From positions 35,614,558-35,678,557 of the forward strand of contig CM043946.1 in the NCBI GenBank assembly GCA_014529385.2: a stretch of DNA of 64,000 bases, in the 5' to 3' direction. A program made the translations under genes and the position numbers. Under the pieces are notes generated by a model. The model saw only the letters and a list, made by a program, of their open reading frames with translations, searched no databases and had not been told where the DNA came from. This DNA is from Adiantum capillus-veneris. Taxonomy: Eukaryota > Streptophyta > Polypodiopsida > Polypodiales > Pteridaceae. Below are positions 33,640 through 46,061 of the stretch, one piece after another (the first letter of the stretch is position 1; every line of letters starts with the position of its first letter).

Positions 33640-36273
33640 CTAAGCTACTTGTTGGTCTTCATTGCTAGTTTCTGACTGTGACGCCTTGATTCTTGATTTC
33701 AAAAGCTCTCTGTCACTATTTACTTCTTTTAGCACTTGAAGGTCATTCAATGGTGACTTTTCTTCTTGGAAATCTTTTGAAGCTTGTGTAGCATGATGTT
33801 GAGTTTGACTCTCTTCTTTTGATGCAGTGGTCGCCATGGCCTTTGGTTCCAATTGTTCCATGGGTTTTTGTAGAGTCTCTTCTCTAAAATATTCATTCAT
33901 ATCCTGCATTGCTTGTCCTTGGTAGTCAATTTTGGAGTTGGTCATTTCCCTTTCTTCCGTGGGTTCTAAAACTTCAGCTACATCTTCTTTTAGCTTCTTT
34001 TGCTCTTTGATTTCTTCAATCATCCTTGTAGAGTCTACAGTAGAGGAATTCTCTTGTAGAATTTCAGCTTCATCCATTGATTCAACTTGCATGTCTTTGT
34101 CTCGTGAGGTGACACTAAGTTTTGTTGTTACCTCTGTCCCCTCTTCTTGGGTTTGCTTACCATCTTCAGAATCTTGGCTTCTTTTGCTCTCGAACCTTGA
34201 ACTACGAGCTTCATCTTCATCACCTTGTGCATGCTTTGACTTGTCCTCACTGAGGTTCTTTAAGCGATCTTGAATCAGCTGATTCAATTGATCTTTTTTG
34301 AAAGCCTGATTCTCTATGATAATGTCGTTGACACCCTTGACTTCAAGCAACTATGTCTTGAGCCTATCTTTTGTGCTCTGTGACAAGATCTGCTTCTTTT
34401 TCGGAGATCTCGTTGGGGATTCTTGCTTCCGTTCCCTTGTTGACACTACCTGAACTTTGCTTTTGGCTTGTTGCTTCTTCTTTTCCATGTAGAGCTTTGC
34501 TGGGCAGTCCTTCACTAAATGACCAATGGCACATTGGTTGCAATATGTCGCTATCTCAACATGTGCACCCTTTGGACGTGGCAACTCTCCATAATATTGC
34601 TGATAATGGTTTCCTACAGTATCTAGATACAGATATGACCTCTTCTTTGCATGCATGAACCGGTAGATTACGACTGACTTAGGTATATCCACTGGCTTCG
34701 TCTGTTTATCCTCCATCGTCTTGTCCTTGAGAAGCTGAAAATAGCTTCCATTATTGCTTGCATACAAGATCAAATCACTATCCATGCTTTCTAGCAGTCG
34801 TAATGCTAATTCTTCCATCAGCATATGGTCTTTGATGTGGGGCTTTTGCATAGCCTTAGGGCTGTGTTTCCGAGTTGATTTTGGCGAGGTTTGCACCGAG
34901 GGTGAAGATCAAACCGAATCTTTGTTTTCTATTTCCTTGGATGGTGCTTTTGGACGTGGTCCAAGTATGTGACTTACAGGTTGCCCACAAATGCTAAACT
35001 CATCCATATTTTTCACATCGGCTATTTCATAGTGCCTACCGTATTTGTCGACCACAATGACATCTTGATCTGTTGGGTTCACATATCTAAACCAATATAA
35101 CTTTTTCATTTTACTTAATTCTCCAGGTTTGGGATCTAAGCGTATGTAGTATCTGGTAGACTTAGTCTTAGAATTCCAAAATTTGTATAATCCCACATCC
35201 TCTTAATCTAAGTCAACCATGTATAGCTCACTTGACCTTCTACATTTGGCATTGTGAATTTCCGGTGGTCTCTCCTCGGGCTCGGCATCTTCCAATGCTT
35301 CTTGAAATTTCACTTGGGCTCCTAAAAAGGACACTACTTCTTGTAAAACTGGACTTCTTAATCCCACTCTTGAAGAGATAGGGTCTCTTTGTTGAGTTTG
35401 AACTCCCCCATCCGAGAGGGTTCCATATCTGATGTTGGCATCTGTTTAATGCCTGATGATATGACTTCTTGTGCTTTGTTAAGTAGCTCTTGAGACCGAG
35501 CTAGTTCTTTTTGAAGTTGTGCTATCTTCATAGCTAGTACTTCCGGCATATTCCCTGTTTGTGCAATTTGGTGTGTTTGTGCTTTGTCTTGTGCTGGTGC
35601 GGTGCATGAGACTTGTGCCGTGTCTTTCCATGTTGTGCCTTGTGTTGTGCCACTCATTTGTGTAGTGACAGTTGTAGTTGTTAACTCTTCTAGCTGCATA
35701 TCAAGAGGTAAAGCCATGAATAGATGATAAACATTACCACCTTCAGATTTGTAGTCTTCCCCTCTTGATCCAAATATTTTAGCTGCAAAATATTGGTTAC
35801 ATTCTGCAAGAACTTCATGATTTGTGGCAGCTTTGTAGTAGTGACCGTCCTCATCTACATAGAGGGTACCAATTTGCCGTTTCCCCTCTTGAGCTTTGTA
35901 TAGAAATACTTGGAGGATATGCGTAGAGTTCTATAAGTTGATCCTTGTACAACATTTCTATCTCATTGTCGATGTATTTCTCGTTCCTCATGTAAATTGA
36001 TCCCAGACAGTCTTCCATGAAATCTGGATGTGGGTGTAGTACATTCTTCGTTGTTTCAACTTCCACATATTGAGATGTCCGAGTTTCCTCTGTATCTTTC
36101 TTTGTCTTGATATACAAATTCCGATTGACATCCTCATAGCATGGCAGTCCTTTGTAGTGGCAGATCCAAATTTGCTCTCTTGTAATTTCTGTGGATGTAC
36201 TTGAAGCTTCGTCTCGACTGGTCTGATTCCTTTGAGACGCCATTGCTTTCGTCTTGACTCCCTTGTTGTACAT
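33640..36273 (-). pseudogene. E1 gag-like region with short-spaced zinc knuckle
   Basis: Open segments 36273-35851, 35850-35718 (no start), 35717-35358, 35196-34909, 34896-34351 and 34350-33640 read on from one another with stops or frame changes between. The N-terminal two thirds contain several Tyr-rich, beta-hairpin-like pieces of the form hydrophobic-D/N-x-x-G-x-Y-Y, for example LYVDEDGHYYKAATN, ILYASNNGSYFQLLKD, LYLDTVGNHYQQYY and IVVDKYGRHYEIAD. Then comes a knuckle CNQCAIGHLVKDCP (about 34503-34544) with CX2CX3HX4C spacing, one residue shorter than the usual CCHC. A Lys/Glu-rich, probably coiled-coil segment ends it. I do not recognise the N-terminal part from any named family; a Gag role is inferred from the knuckle and position. 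Confidence 0.6.
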
Positions 36274-36305
36274 GTTCAGTGATAGCTCTAATTGCTTGCC
36301 TCAAT

Positions 36306-36381
36306 GCTAATAAAAATTATTAGCACCCTTGTGTCGGTCTTTTTCACTTGAGGTCCTTCAAGAGAAAAAGACCGACACAAG
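36306..36381 (-). other. hairpins in the E1 leader
   Basis: A perfect 18-bp inverted repeat, arms 36328-36345 and 36364-36381 with an 18-base loop, lies about 55 bp upstream of the first coding segment at 36273. A smaller stem GCTAATAA/TTATTAGC sits beside it at 36306-36324. In the element RNA these would form a strong stem-loop in the 5' leader, the usual place of packaging or dimerisation signals; that function is only a guess. Confidence 0.8.
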
Positions 36382-37560
36382 AGTGGATGCCTAAATCTCC
36401 GAGTTTTCTGAACTGGGCTTTGCTTGCACTGCTTGAACTTCTTAGCTCCCTTGCTTGCCAAGGCTGATACTGACTTGTCTGGCTGCTTAATTTGCCTAGA
36501 GCTTTTTAGCAGGCCTCGATCTATTGGAAGCAGTGTGATAAGTTATGCAACTTACCACTATACTGCAACGACTGCTCCCTTCGTAGCGATTCTTGAGTCG
36601 AGCTAACCCGTGTTCACTTTAGCACACAATCTGCAAAATTCTAGTTAGCTGGCAAACTTTTTCACAATGAATGCAAAAATTCTTGATGTGCCTTTGACGG
36701 CCACACTTGTTCCGTGGGCTCGGAAGTGACTTTCAAGTTCGCTTTTAGCTGAACTAAACTTAAGCTAGCACAAGAGAATTATGCACAAGGTGCAGTGATT
36801 TGCTAGCAAAAATCTTCTCTTAAAGTTCTCCAAAACTTGTGACTGTTGTTGCAAAATCAAGAGTCCTTGTGTATGGTCTTACTGCTACCAGATTTGTGTA
36901 TGGATGCTCAAATTTTACACTAGGCCGTAGTTAACTTTTACACCTTCCCGCTGGTGACCAATGGTTTTCCCAAGAGATAATTTCAATATGCTAACTTAGT
37001 AGTCTTTAATGGTCAATTAGAAGGCCTAGAGACCAAATCTGGTTTCAAATTTCAGCTTTTCGATGATGAAAATCTCAAATGCACTCGTGTCCGCTCTAGG
37101 TCGATTTGAGCGGTCTGTTCCAGAGCCTGAGTTGACTCTAGCCGATGACCTCACTTATGGCTCACTAGCCCCTCTTCTAGGGAAAAGTGAAAACTATGTT
37201 CAAAACCGTGACCGTTTTCTCACAATTCTTTCGAACTATCGGTTTTAGACACTCCTGACTTCCGGATGCATTTTGAGGCCTTAAACGACGTTTTTTTCAA
37301 AGTTGAGCTGAATGGTTGCCAAAGTTATACATTTAGTTTAAGTTTTGCTCTAAGATCTGTAGTGTCGCTCTCAGGCTACGTTTTGATATAAAAACTTTTC
37401 CAATCCAATACCATTTGTGAAAGTTATGACCAAAATAGTGAAATGCAGTTTAGAATGGTCAAAATGAGTCCAAATTCAATTTTAAAAGAAGATTTGGGAT
37501 CTCTGTGACACTGTGAACACCCCTGTATGGTCAAAATTACTGTTGGACCCTAAAACTGGC
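36382..37560 (-). other. E1 5' non-coding region before the array
   Basis: No coding motif is recognised on either strand. Text around 37060-37250 is GC-richer but carries only a short open frame without features. Confidence 0.5.
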
Positions 37561-37564
37561 CTGG

Positions 37565-38690
37565 AGACATCCTATGGGTAGGATGTCTTTTTGCTCATAA
37601 TTGAATAAAATTTGGTTCAGAGACTCCCCTTGGTGTGTTGAACCCATATGTATCCTCACTTTTTGTTTCTGACACCTCTAGGCTGGTCAAATGCTCAAGA
37701 ATCTGTTTCAGAAGCTGGATACTCTATTAGATGATTTTTCAAGTCAAATGAGCTCCAAATTGGACCAAAATTGACTGGCAGGCTTATAAGATGCTATGAA
37801 ACACTTTGGTATTGTCAAATGTTGGTCTAGGGTCCAAAATCATGCAGGAGACATCCTACGGGTAGGATGTCTTTTTGCTCAGAATTGGCCCAAATTTGAA
37901 CCCTAGATTTCCCTTGTGTCCAGCAACCCAATGGTATGCTTAGATTTGGGTTTGGATGCCAAAAGCTCCCAAAGCTGGCTATTCTTGCCTTTGTCTGGTA
38001 CAAAACGCTAAAACCCGCTTAATCTTCAATTTTACTCATCCACTGAGATGAAACTTGTCACATACACTCAATACAACATTTAGAACATGCATATGATGTC
38101 AACTTATGGTTTGGTCTCAAAATCACCCTTTGTACACAATTTGGGTAGGATGTCTGGCAATTCTCGTCTTTTGCCCTTTAATCTGTCAAAATAAGGTCAA
38201 ATTCTTGGTTTGAAAGTGTAAACAAGGTAAAACCTACCCTCTGAACACACTGGTGGTCTCAGAATTTCCAAATTCCTGCCCAAAAACCCCTTGGAGACAT
38301 ACTCCGCCCTAATTTTCTTCTTGCTCCGAATGAAGTAAGATTTGGTTCAAAGGTTCCCCTTGAGTCTAGCAACACCTTGGTATGCTCAGAATTTCATTTG
38401 AATGTCAAAATCACTCCAAACAAGTAATTTATGAATTTTTCGCTTTCTAACTTCGCCTTTTGACTTTTGGACATCAAAAACATGGGAAAACACTCAACTC
38501 AACAGGTGCTTGGAGTAAAACCTACCCTCTGAACACACTGGTGGTCTCAGAATTCCCAAATTCCTGCCCCAAAACCCCCTAGAGACATACTACACCCAAA
38601 TATTTTTCTGCTCAGAATGAAACAAGATCTAGTTCAAAGGTTCCCCTTGAGTTTAGCAACACCTTGGTATGCTCAGAACGACACAAAAGA
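37565..38690. repeat. tandem array in E1, period about 284-288 bp
   Basis: Units are marked by a palindromic core (AGACATCCTA..GGTAGGATGTCT) at 37565 and 37849, half a core ending 38155, and decayed cores at 38295 and 38583. Spacings are 284, 283, 163 and 288 bp, so one unit is shortened. Two neighbouring units, 38227-38400 and 38515-38681, are still nearly identical (shared CCCTCTGAACACACTGGTGG). The array is related to the one in E2. Confidence 0.85.
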
Positions 38691-39098
38691 TAAGAGTATT
38701 AGAAGTCACCTTACAAAGCTTTAGGTTTTGGTTTATATACTAAGCCTTAGAAAACCTAATGTCTTGCCAAAATGACCTGATTTGTCCCTAGGCTTCTATA
38801 GAGCTTAATTACAACACCGTTAGCTGGCTTTGCTCATCCAACAAGCATCTGCGACCAAAATACAATTGTTGACTTAAAAATATGAAGTTCCTGTAAACAT
38901 TACAAAAGTGGCCGTAATGGCTCAAAATGATAATAACGAGATATTTGATGATGTCCATGAGCTTGTATCTTCACATTAGAGCATCCATCTTCATCTTCAT
39001 CACTTCATCAGCATCTTCATATGGAATCTTTAGAGAATCTTTGAGGAATCTTCATGGAATCTTTGTGGAAGTGTTGTTGAAAGGTTGGTTTGTCAACA
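38691..39098 (-). repeat. LTR of E1, right copy (5' LTR), truncated
   Basis: 408 bp matching the last 415 bp of the left LTR, including the TATATAAA box at 38732-38739. In element orientation it keeps U3 but ends about 40 bp past the TATA box; the rest of the LTR and any primer binding site are missing and replaced by the tandem array. Confidence 0.85.
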
Positions 39099-39200
39099 CA
39101 TACCACCATTGTCTAGAGTATATATTCTTGTTGGAGTGCTTCTTGGCCTAATTGTAAGTAGTCCGACAATATTTTGCCTTCACCACCATCAGCAACCAAG

Positions 39201-39702
39201 TTTGGGAAAAAATAAGGAAAAGTTACCAAAATACCCCTCTAATTTGTGGAAATTCCCAAAATACTCCTCGATTTTCAAATTTCCACGATGCCCTCAATAT
39301 TTTGTCATAAATTCCCAAAAAATGCCCTTCAAATTTTCCAAAATTTCTAAAATATTGCTTGTCATGAGATTAAATTTCTCCAAAGATACAAAAATTTGTA
39401 GCTTTCCATAAGAAGACTGATTGTCTTTCAATGCAAGATGCTAAAACTAGAATCTGAGTTAGTTTTGTAGGCTTTGGAGATCAATTGCTTCATTACTTTT
39501 ACACATAATTCTCTTTCGATGCTAGGTAATTTGTGATAAATTACATTCTAAGCACTAAAAAACAGACCTCAATTGTATAAAGATTAGAAAATCTTGAACA
39601 TCCAATCAAAATAGATACAAGGGTATTGGGAATTTTTTTAATTGGAGGGGTATTTTGGGAATTTCCACAAATTAGGAGTATTTTGATAATTTTCCCAAAA
39701 AG
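39201..39702. mobile_element. foldback/MITE-like inverted repeat element
   Basis: Terminal inverted repeats of about 65 bp. The left begins TTTGGGAAAA at 39201 and includes TAATTTGTGGAAATTCCCAA. The right is its complement, ending TTTTCCCAAA at 39699. Both arms contain CCAAAATAC-CCCT words. AAG on each side (39198-39200 and 39700-39702) may be a 3-bp target duplication, too short to be sure. There is no ORF, and the 500-bp AT-rich interior fits a MITE. The superfamily is not assigned. Confidence 0.65.
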
Positions 39703-40881
<1,179 letters not shown>

Positions 40882-41362
40882 GGTGGCCGGTGGCCGAATT
40901 CAAAAGCGGACTTGTCTTCTCGAGGGCGGCCACACATGGGCGGATTGAAGGGTCCGATTTGGACTTATCTACATAAGGGCGGCTACACATGGCTGCCTCT
41001 CATGAGAGAGGGCAGCCCTTTTGGCATATAAAAGGAGGCCATTTCTACACACATTTCATAGTGTGAAGTTGATGCAACAAGGTGAGTGTGAGGTGGTGAG
41101 AGTGAAGCAAGGCAAGAGCTCCATTAAGGGTATAATCCCTTTGTAAACTACTTCTTGTTTTGAAGTACTAAAGCCATTGAGTGGATGCTTTCCCGTGGAC
41201 GTAGCCCACATTGGGTGAACCACGTATATCGTGTGTACTCTCTCTCTCTCTCTCTCTCTCCCTCTCTCTCTCTCTACTCTATAATCTCATGTATGTAAAT
41301 CTGTCTCTCTCCATTAAGTAATCTACTCAATTATCTATTTAGCTACGTCTTATTTCCTAACA
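40882..41362 (+). repeat. 5' LTR of Copia-2, truncated
   Basis: Matches 45650-46148, with a TATA box ATATAAAAG near 41028 and a (CT)n tract at about 41239-41273. Left of 40882 the sequence no longer matches the 3' LTR. Confidence 0.88.
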
Positions 41363-41364
41363 AC

Positions 41365-41376
41365 TGGTATCGGAGC
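41365..41376 (+). other. primer binding site of Copia-2
   Basis: TGGTATCGGAGC, two bases after the LTR, with one mismatch to the iMet site. Confidence 0.8.
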
Positions 41377-41435
41377 AAGGTTTGCTCGTAGCTAAATTAT
41401 CTCAAGGAAAGGATTCCTTGAATTGAGTGGGAGTT

Positions 41436-42250
41436 ATGGCGGAGGAAGGGAAGCTCAAGATTGAGAAGTTCAACGGCAAAAACTACCAACATTGGAAGAT
41501 GCAGATTGAAGACTATCTCTACCAGAAGGACCTCTATTTTCCACTAGGCGGTCTTGCAAAGAAGCCCGCAACGATGGCAGATGAAGCATGGATTGTCCTT
41601 GATCGAAAGGCATTGGGAACAATTCGGTTAAGCTTAGTGTCAACGGTGGCCTTCAATGTTTTGGAGATGAAGACCATGGAGGACTTGATGAAGTCACTTG
41701 ACGACTTCTACGAGAAACCATCGGCATTCAATAAGGTATTTCTTATGAAGCGCTTGTTCAATCTAAAGATGGCTGAGAATGGTTCAGTTGCAGAACACCT
41801 AAATGACTTTAACACAAACATAAGTCAACTTCGATCGGTGAAAATCAATTTCAATGACAAAGTGTGAGCTCTCCTTATACTATCATCTCTACCGGATAGT
41901 TGGGACAGCCTTGTGATGGCTGTAAGTAATTTTATTTCTGGCACAAATACTCTTAAGTTTGATGATGTTGTTGGTGTTCTCCTAAGCGAGGAAATACGAA
42001 GGATAAGCACAGGAGAATCATCAAGTGCTGCACTGTCAATAGAAACAAGAGGAAGGCCTAAGGAGAGGTTCAAAAACCAAAAGGGTCGTGATCGCTCAAG
42101 GCGGAGCAAGTCACGCACAAAGTCAGTTCTTGAATGTTGAAACTGCGGCAAGAAGGGCCACGTCAAGAAGGATTGCTGGTCCAAGAAGAAGAAGTAGACA
42201 GAGTCTCAAGACAACAAGCCAACATCGGAGGCCAATGTGGCAGGTAAAGT
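41436..42250 (+). pseudogene. gag of Copia-2
   Basis: ATG at 41436 begins MAEEGKLKIEKFNGKNYQHW, the classic Copia gag opening, then the UBN2-type core (LDDFYEKPSAFNKVFLMKRL, MAENGSVAEHLNDFN). TGA at 41865-41867 interrupts it, with continuation in the same frame (LLILSSLPDSWDSL). A Lys/Arg-rich part is followed by a zinc knuckle in which a TGA (42138-42140) replaces the residue between the first two cysteines (NCGKKGHVKKDCW follows). Further TAG codons lie near 42196 and 42250. Confidence 0.88.
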
Positions 42251-42284
42251 ATAGCAAGATGCTCTAATTTTCTCATTAGACAAT

Positions 42285-43861
42285 GTGTCTTATTCCTGGA
42301 TAGTAGATTCCGGGGCTTCATTCCATGCGACACCACACAAGCAACATTTCCAAGACTACACCAAAGGTAATTTTGGGTATGTATACTTGGGAGATGATGA
42401 AGCTTGTGAGATTGTCGGCAAAGGTACAATTTCTATCAAAATTGCTAACGGAAATGAATGGAAGCTTAAAGATGTTAGGCATGTTCCTTCTCTTCGCAAA
42501 AATTTGATCTCTACAGGACAATTGGACGATGAAGGTCACAACATTGCATTCGGAAACAAACGATGGAAGATCTCAAAGGGATCTTTGGTGGTTGCCAAAG
42601 GAGAAAAGGTCGGCACACTTTACTTGTGTACTGTTAGCACGCAACCTTCAGCTTGTGCATCAACCACAGAAGTTGACAGCATGGTGTGGCACTACCGGCT
42701 TGGGCATATGAGTGCCAAAGGAATGCAAATCCTTCAAAGAAGCTTCTACCAGGTTTGAAAGAAGTGGACTTAGTGTTCTGTGAAGATTGTGTTTATGGTA
42801 AACAAAAGAGGGTGAAATTTCAAAAATCAGGAAATGAAAGAAAAAATAAAAAACTTGAGTTGATTCATTCTGATGTTTGGGGTCCTGCAAGTACATCATC
42901 ACTTGGTGGCTCATTGTACTATGTAACATTGATAGATGATGCGACTAGAAAAACATGGGTTTATGTCATGAAGAATAAGTCCGATGTATTTTCCATATTT
43001 CAAAGGTGGAAAGCCTTTGTGGAGAATGAAACAGGTACCAAGGTTAAATGCCTCATATCCGACAATGGAGGTGAATATTGCAGCCAAGCTTTTGAAAGCT
43101 TTTGTGCTAGCAATGGCATTCGCAGGCAAAGGACAACCCCAAGGACACCTCAACAAAATGGGATTTTGGAAAGGATGAACAGGACAATCATGGAGCGAGC
43201 ACAAAGCATAAGGCTACATGCTGGCCTACCGCTTGAGCTTTGGGCGGAAGCTGTAAGTACGTCTGTGTACTTAATCAATCGGTCACCCTCAACGGCATTG
43301 GATGGGGGAGTTCCAGAAGAGGCATGGACATGTAAACTGGTGAATTATGCATTTCTCAAAGTGTTTGGGTGTGAGGCTTTTATGCACATAGATAGAAGCC
43401 TAAGATCAAAGCTAGATGCAAAGTCCAAAAAGTGTTTCTTCATTGGCTACGGAGAAGGTGACTTTAGGTATCGCCTATGGAATCCTGAAGATGGTAAAAT
43501 CTTAAGGAGTAGGGATGTAATTTTTAACAAACAAAATATGTACAAAGATTACTTGGAAAGAAAACAAACAAAAGAAACAGGTGATGAGTACATGGAGCTT
43601 GAGGACGGTGAAGACTCAAGGACTGCAAACGGTGACAATGTGCAACAACATCAACCAAATGAGGAGCCTCAACCTATTCCCCGAAGATCTACAAGAGCAA
43701 GTAGACCTCCAAAACGGTTTGTTCCTTCCTTCAACCATCTCTTGATCTCAGATTCTGGAGAGCCAAAATCATACGAAGAAGCTATGCAACATGAATCCAA
43801 AGAAGAATGGACGAAGAGCATGCAAGTGGAGATGGACTCACTACATCGCAACCAAACATGA
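42285..43861 (+). pseudogene. protease and integrase of Copia-2
   Basis: The protease active site WIVDSGASFHATPH is at about 42297. The region after it ends with the pre-integrase zinc block (WHYRLGHMSAKGMQIL), a frameshift near 42755, then CEDCVYGKQKRVKF. The integrase core is intact in motif: HSDVWGP, LISDNGGEY and QQNGILERMNRTIMERA provide the D, D and E. The C-terminal KVFGCEAFMHI, KKCFFIGYGEG and RSRDVIF blocks follow. The frame closes with TGA at 43859-43861 in the linker before RT. Confidence 0.9.
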
Positions 43862-45315
43862 GAACTGGTTGAGTTGCCTAAAGGTAAGCGGGCACTTCAA
43901 AACAAATGGGTGTACAAGGTGAAGGAAGAAGAATGTGGGAAGAAAAGGTACAAGTCTAGGCTTGTGGTAAAAGGTTTTTCTCAAAAGAAAGGTATTGACT
44001 TCAATGAAATATTTTCTCTTATTGTAAAAATGAACTCAATTAGGCTTGTCTTAAGCCTTGTGGCTGCTCATGATCTAAATCTCGAGCAAATGGATGTAAA
44101 TACGGCATTCCCTCACAGTGACTTAGAGGAGGAAAATCTACATGCTTCAACCAAAGGGGTATGAAGTAAAAGGTAAGGAGAAAATGGTTTGCAGATTAAA
44201 GAAGAGCTTGTATGGTTTAAAGCAAGCATCAAGACAATGGTACTTGAAGTTTGATCGATGGATGTTGGATCATGGATTCACAAGATGCAACTCGGATCAC
44301 TGCGTCTACACGAAGAATTTGGGAGATGGGAAATTCATTATCCTAATGTTATATGTTGATGACATGTTGATTGCAAGTGCTAACATGCAGGACATCAAAG
44401 ACCTAAAAGAGGAGCTGTCTAAATCTTTTTCAATGAAATATTTAGGTGCTACAAAGAGGATTACTTGGTGTGAAAATATCAAGGGACGGGACGAAGAAGA
44501 CAATAAAGCTATCTCAAGAAGATTACATCAAGAAGGTACTAGAAAGGTTTGCAATGCAAAATGCAAAACCAGTTTCTACACCTTTGGCTGGTCACTTTAA
44601 ACTAACGAAGGATACGTGTCCAAAGACACAAGAGGAGATAGCCTATATGTCTAAAGTTCCATATGCTGCAGCGGTAGGTTCTCTAATGTATGCTATGGTC
44701 TGGACAAGGCCAGACATTTCACATGCAGTGGGAGTTGTGAGTAGGTTCATGGACAACCCATGTAAAGAGCATTGGCAAGCTGTGAAGTGGATACTTAGGT
44801 ATCTAAAATGGACAACAACAAATGCTTTGTATTTTGGAGGAACTGATATTTTTCTAGAAGGGTATGCTGATGCAGATATGGCAGGTGACAAAGATACTCG
44901 AAGGAGCACTACTGGCTATGTGTTCACGGTTGGAGGCACAGTAGTAAGCTGGGCTTCAAAGCTGCAGAAAGTAGTTTCACTTTCTACCACAAAAGCAGAG
45001 TATGTAGCAATGCCGGAGGCAAGCAAAGAAATTCTGTGGCTTCACAAATTCTTAGAAGAGCTTGGATTCAAACAAGACAATTGTGTCTTGTACAGTGATA
45101 GCTAAAGCGCTTTCCATCTTGCGAAGAACTCAACCTTTCATTCAAGGACAAAGCACATTGAGGTGAGATATCACTTCATACGCACTCTTTTGGAAGAGGG
45201 ACAACTAAAGCTAGGAAAGGTGCATACAAGTGAAAATCCTGCAGACATGTTTACAAAGGTGGTCAACAAGGAGAAGTTGAGCTTTTGCTCATCTTCAATC
45301 GGCATTCAAGGATAA
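43862..45315 (+). pseudogene. reverse transcriptase and RNase H of Copia-2
   Basis: RT blocks: LQNKWVYKVKEEECGKKRYK, VKGFSQKKGIDFNEIF and LEQMDVNTAF, a frameshift near 44150, then CRLKKSLYGLKQASRQWY and an intact catalytic YVDD (44352-44363, LMLYVDDMLIAS). A frameshift near 44450 precedes LGVKISRD and LSQEDYIKKVLERF. RNase H has GYADADMAGDKDTRRSTTGY, TTKAEYVA and, after a stop near 45104, HSRTKHIEVRYHFIR. The frame ends at TAA 45313-45315. Confidence 0.9.
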
Positions 45316-45375
45316 GAAGCCAGGATGGAAAGCAGTCATAGGTTTGGTTTTGAAATTAGTCTCCAAGTGGGAGAT

Positions 45376-45997
45376 TGTTAAGTATGGAGCCCGATTTACC
45401 TTGTAATCTTCTGTGGTAAAAGCGCACATTTGTAAGGCCCCCATTATGAGGAGAAGCCATCGTGCATGAAGGAAAATCACTCGCCGGAAACCAAAATTTT
45501 CACGGCCAGAAATCAGGGGCAACTTTAGGGGCCTCGGGGGTGGAAGCCCCCAAGACTTTTTTTTTCCTTTGCCAGAATATTATGGTCGGACGATGGCCGG
45601 AAAGTGGTCGGAAAACAACCGGTCCGTTGGTTGGTGGCCGGAAGTCAATGGCCAGTGGCCGAATTCAAAAGCGGACTTGTCTTCTCAAGGGCGGCCACAC
45701 ATGGGCGGATTGAAGGGTTCGATTTGGACTTATCTACATAAGGGCGGCTACACATGGCTGCCTCTCATGAGAGAGGGTAGCCCTTTTGGCCTATAAAAGG
45801 AGGCCATTTCTACACACATTTCATAGTGTGAAGTTGATGCAACAAGGTGAGTGTGAGGTGGTGAGAGTGAAGCAAGTCGGGAGCTCCATTAAGGGTATAA
45901 TCCCTTTGTAAACTACTTCTTGTTTTGAAGTACTAAAGCCATTGAGTGGCTGCTTTCCGTGGACATAGCCCACATTGGGTGAACCACATATATCGTG

Positions 45998-46061
<64 letters not shown>

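Larger units (their letters stand above)
29709..39098 (-). mobile_element. non-autonomous Gypsy-type element E1
   Basis: Bounded by TGTTGGTGGATACG at 29709 and TCAACA ending at 39098, with flanks CATAT (29704-29708) and CATAC (39099-39103) as a 5-bp duplication with one mismatch. The left LTR (3' LTR in element orientation) is 29709-30773. The right LTR survives only as 38691-39098. A purine tract GGAGGGGGAGAG abuts the left LTR on the minus strand. Coding (36273 down to 31995) holds a gag-like region, a retropepsin-like domain and a W-motif tail, but no RT, RNase H or integrase. A tandem array lies at 37565-38690. Confidence 0.82.

Noticed and set aside
36328-36381. Hairpin with T run as a bacterial-type terminator
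   Set aside because: The context is eukaryotic and the hairpin lies in the leader of a minus-strand element.
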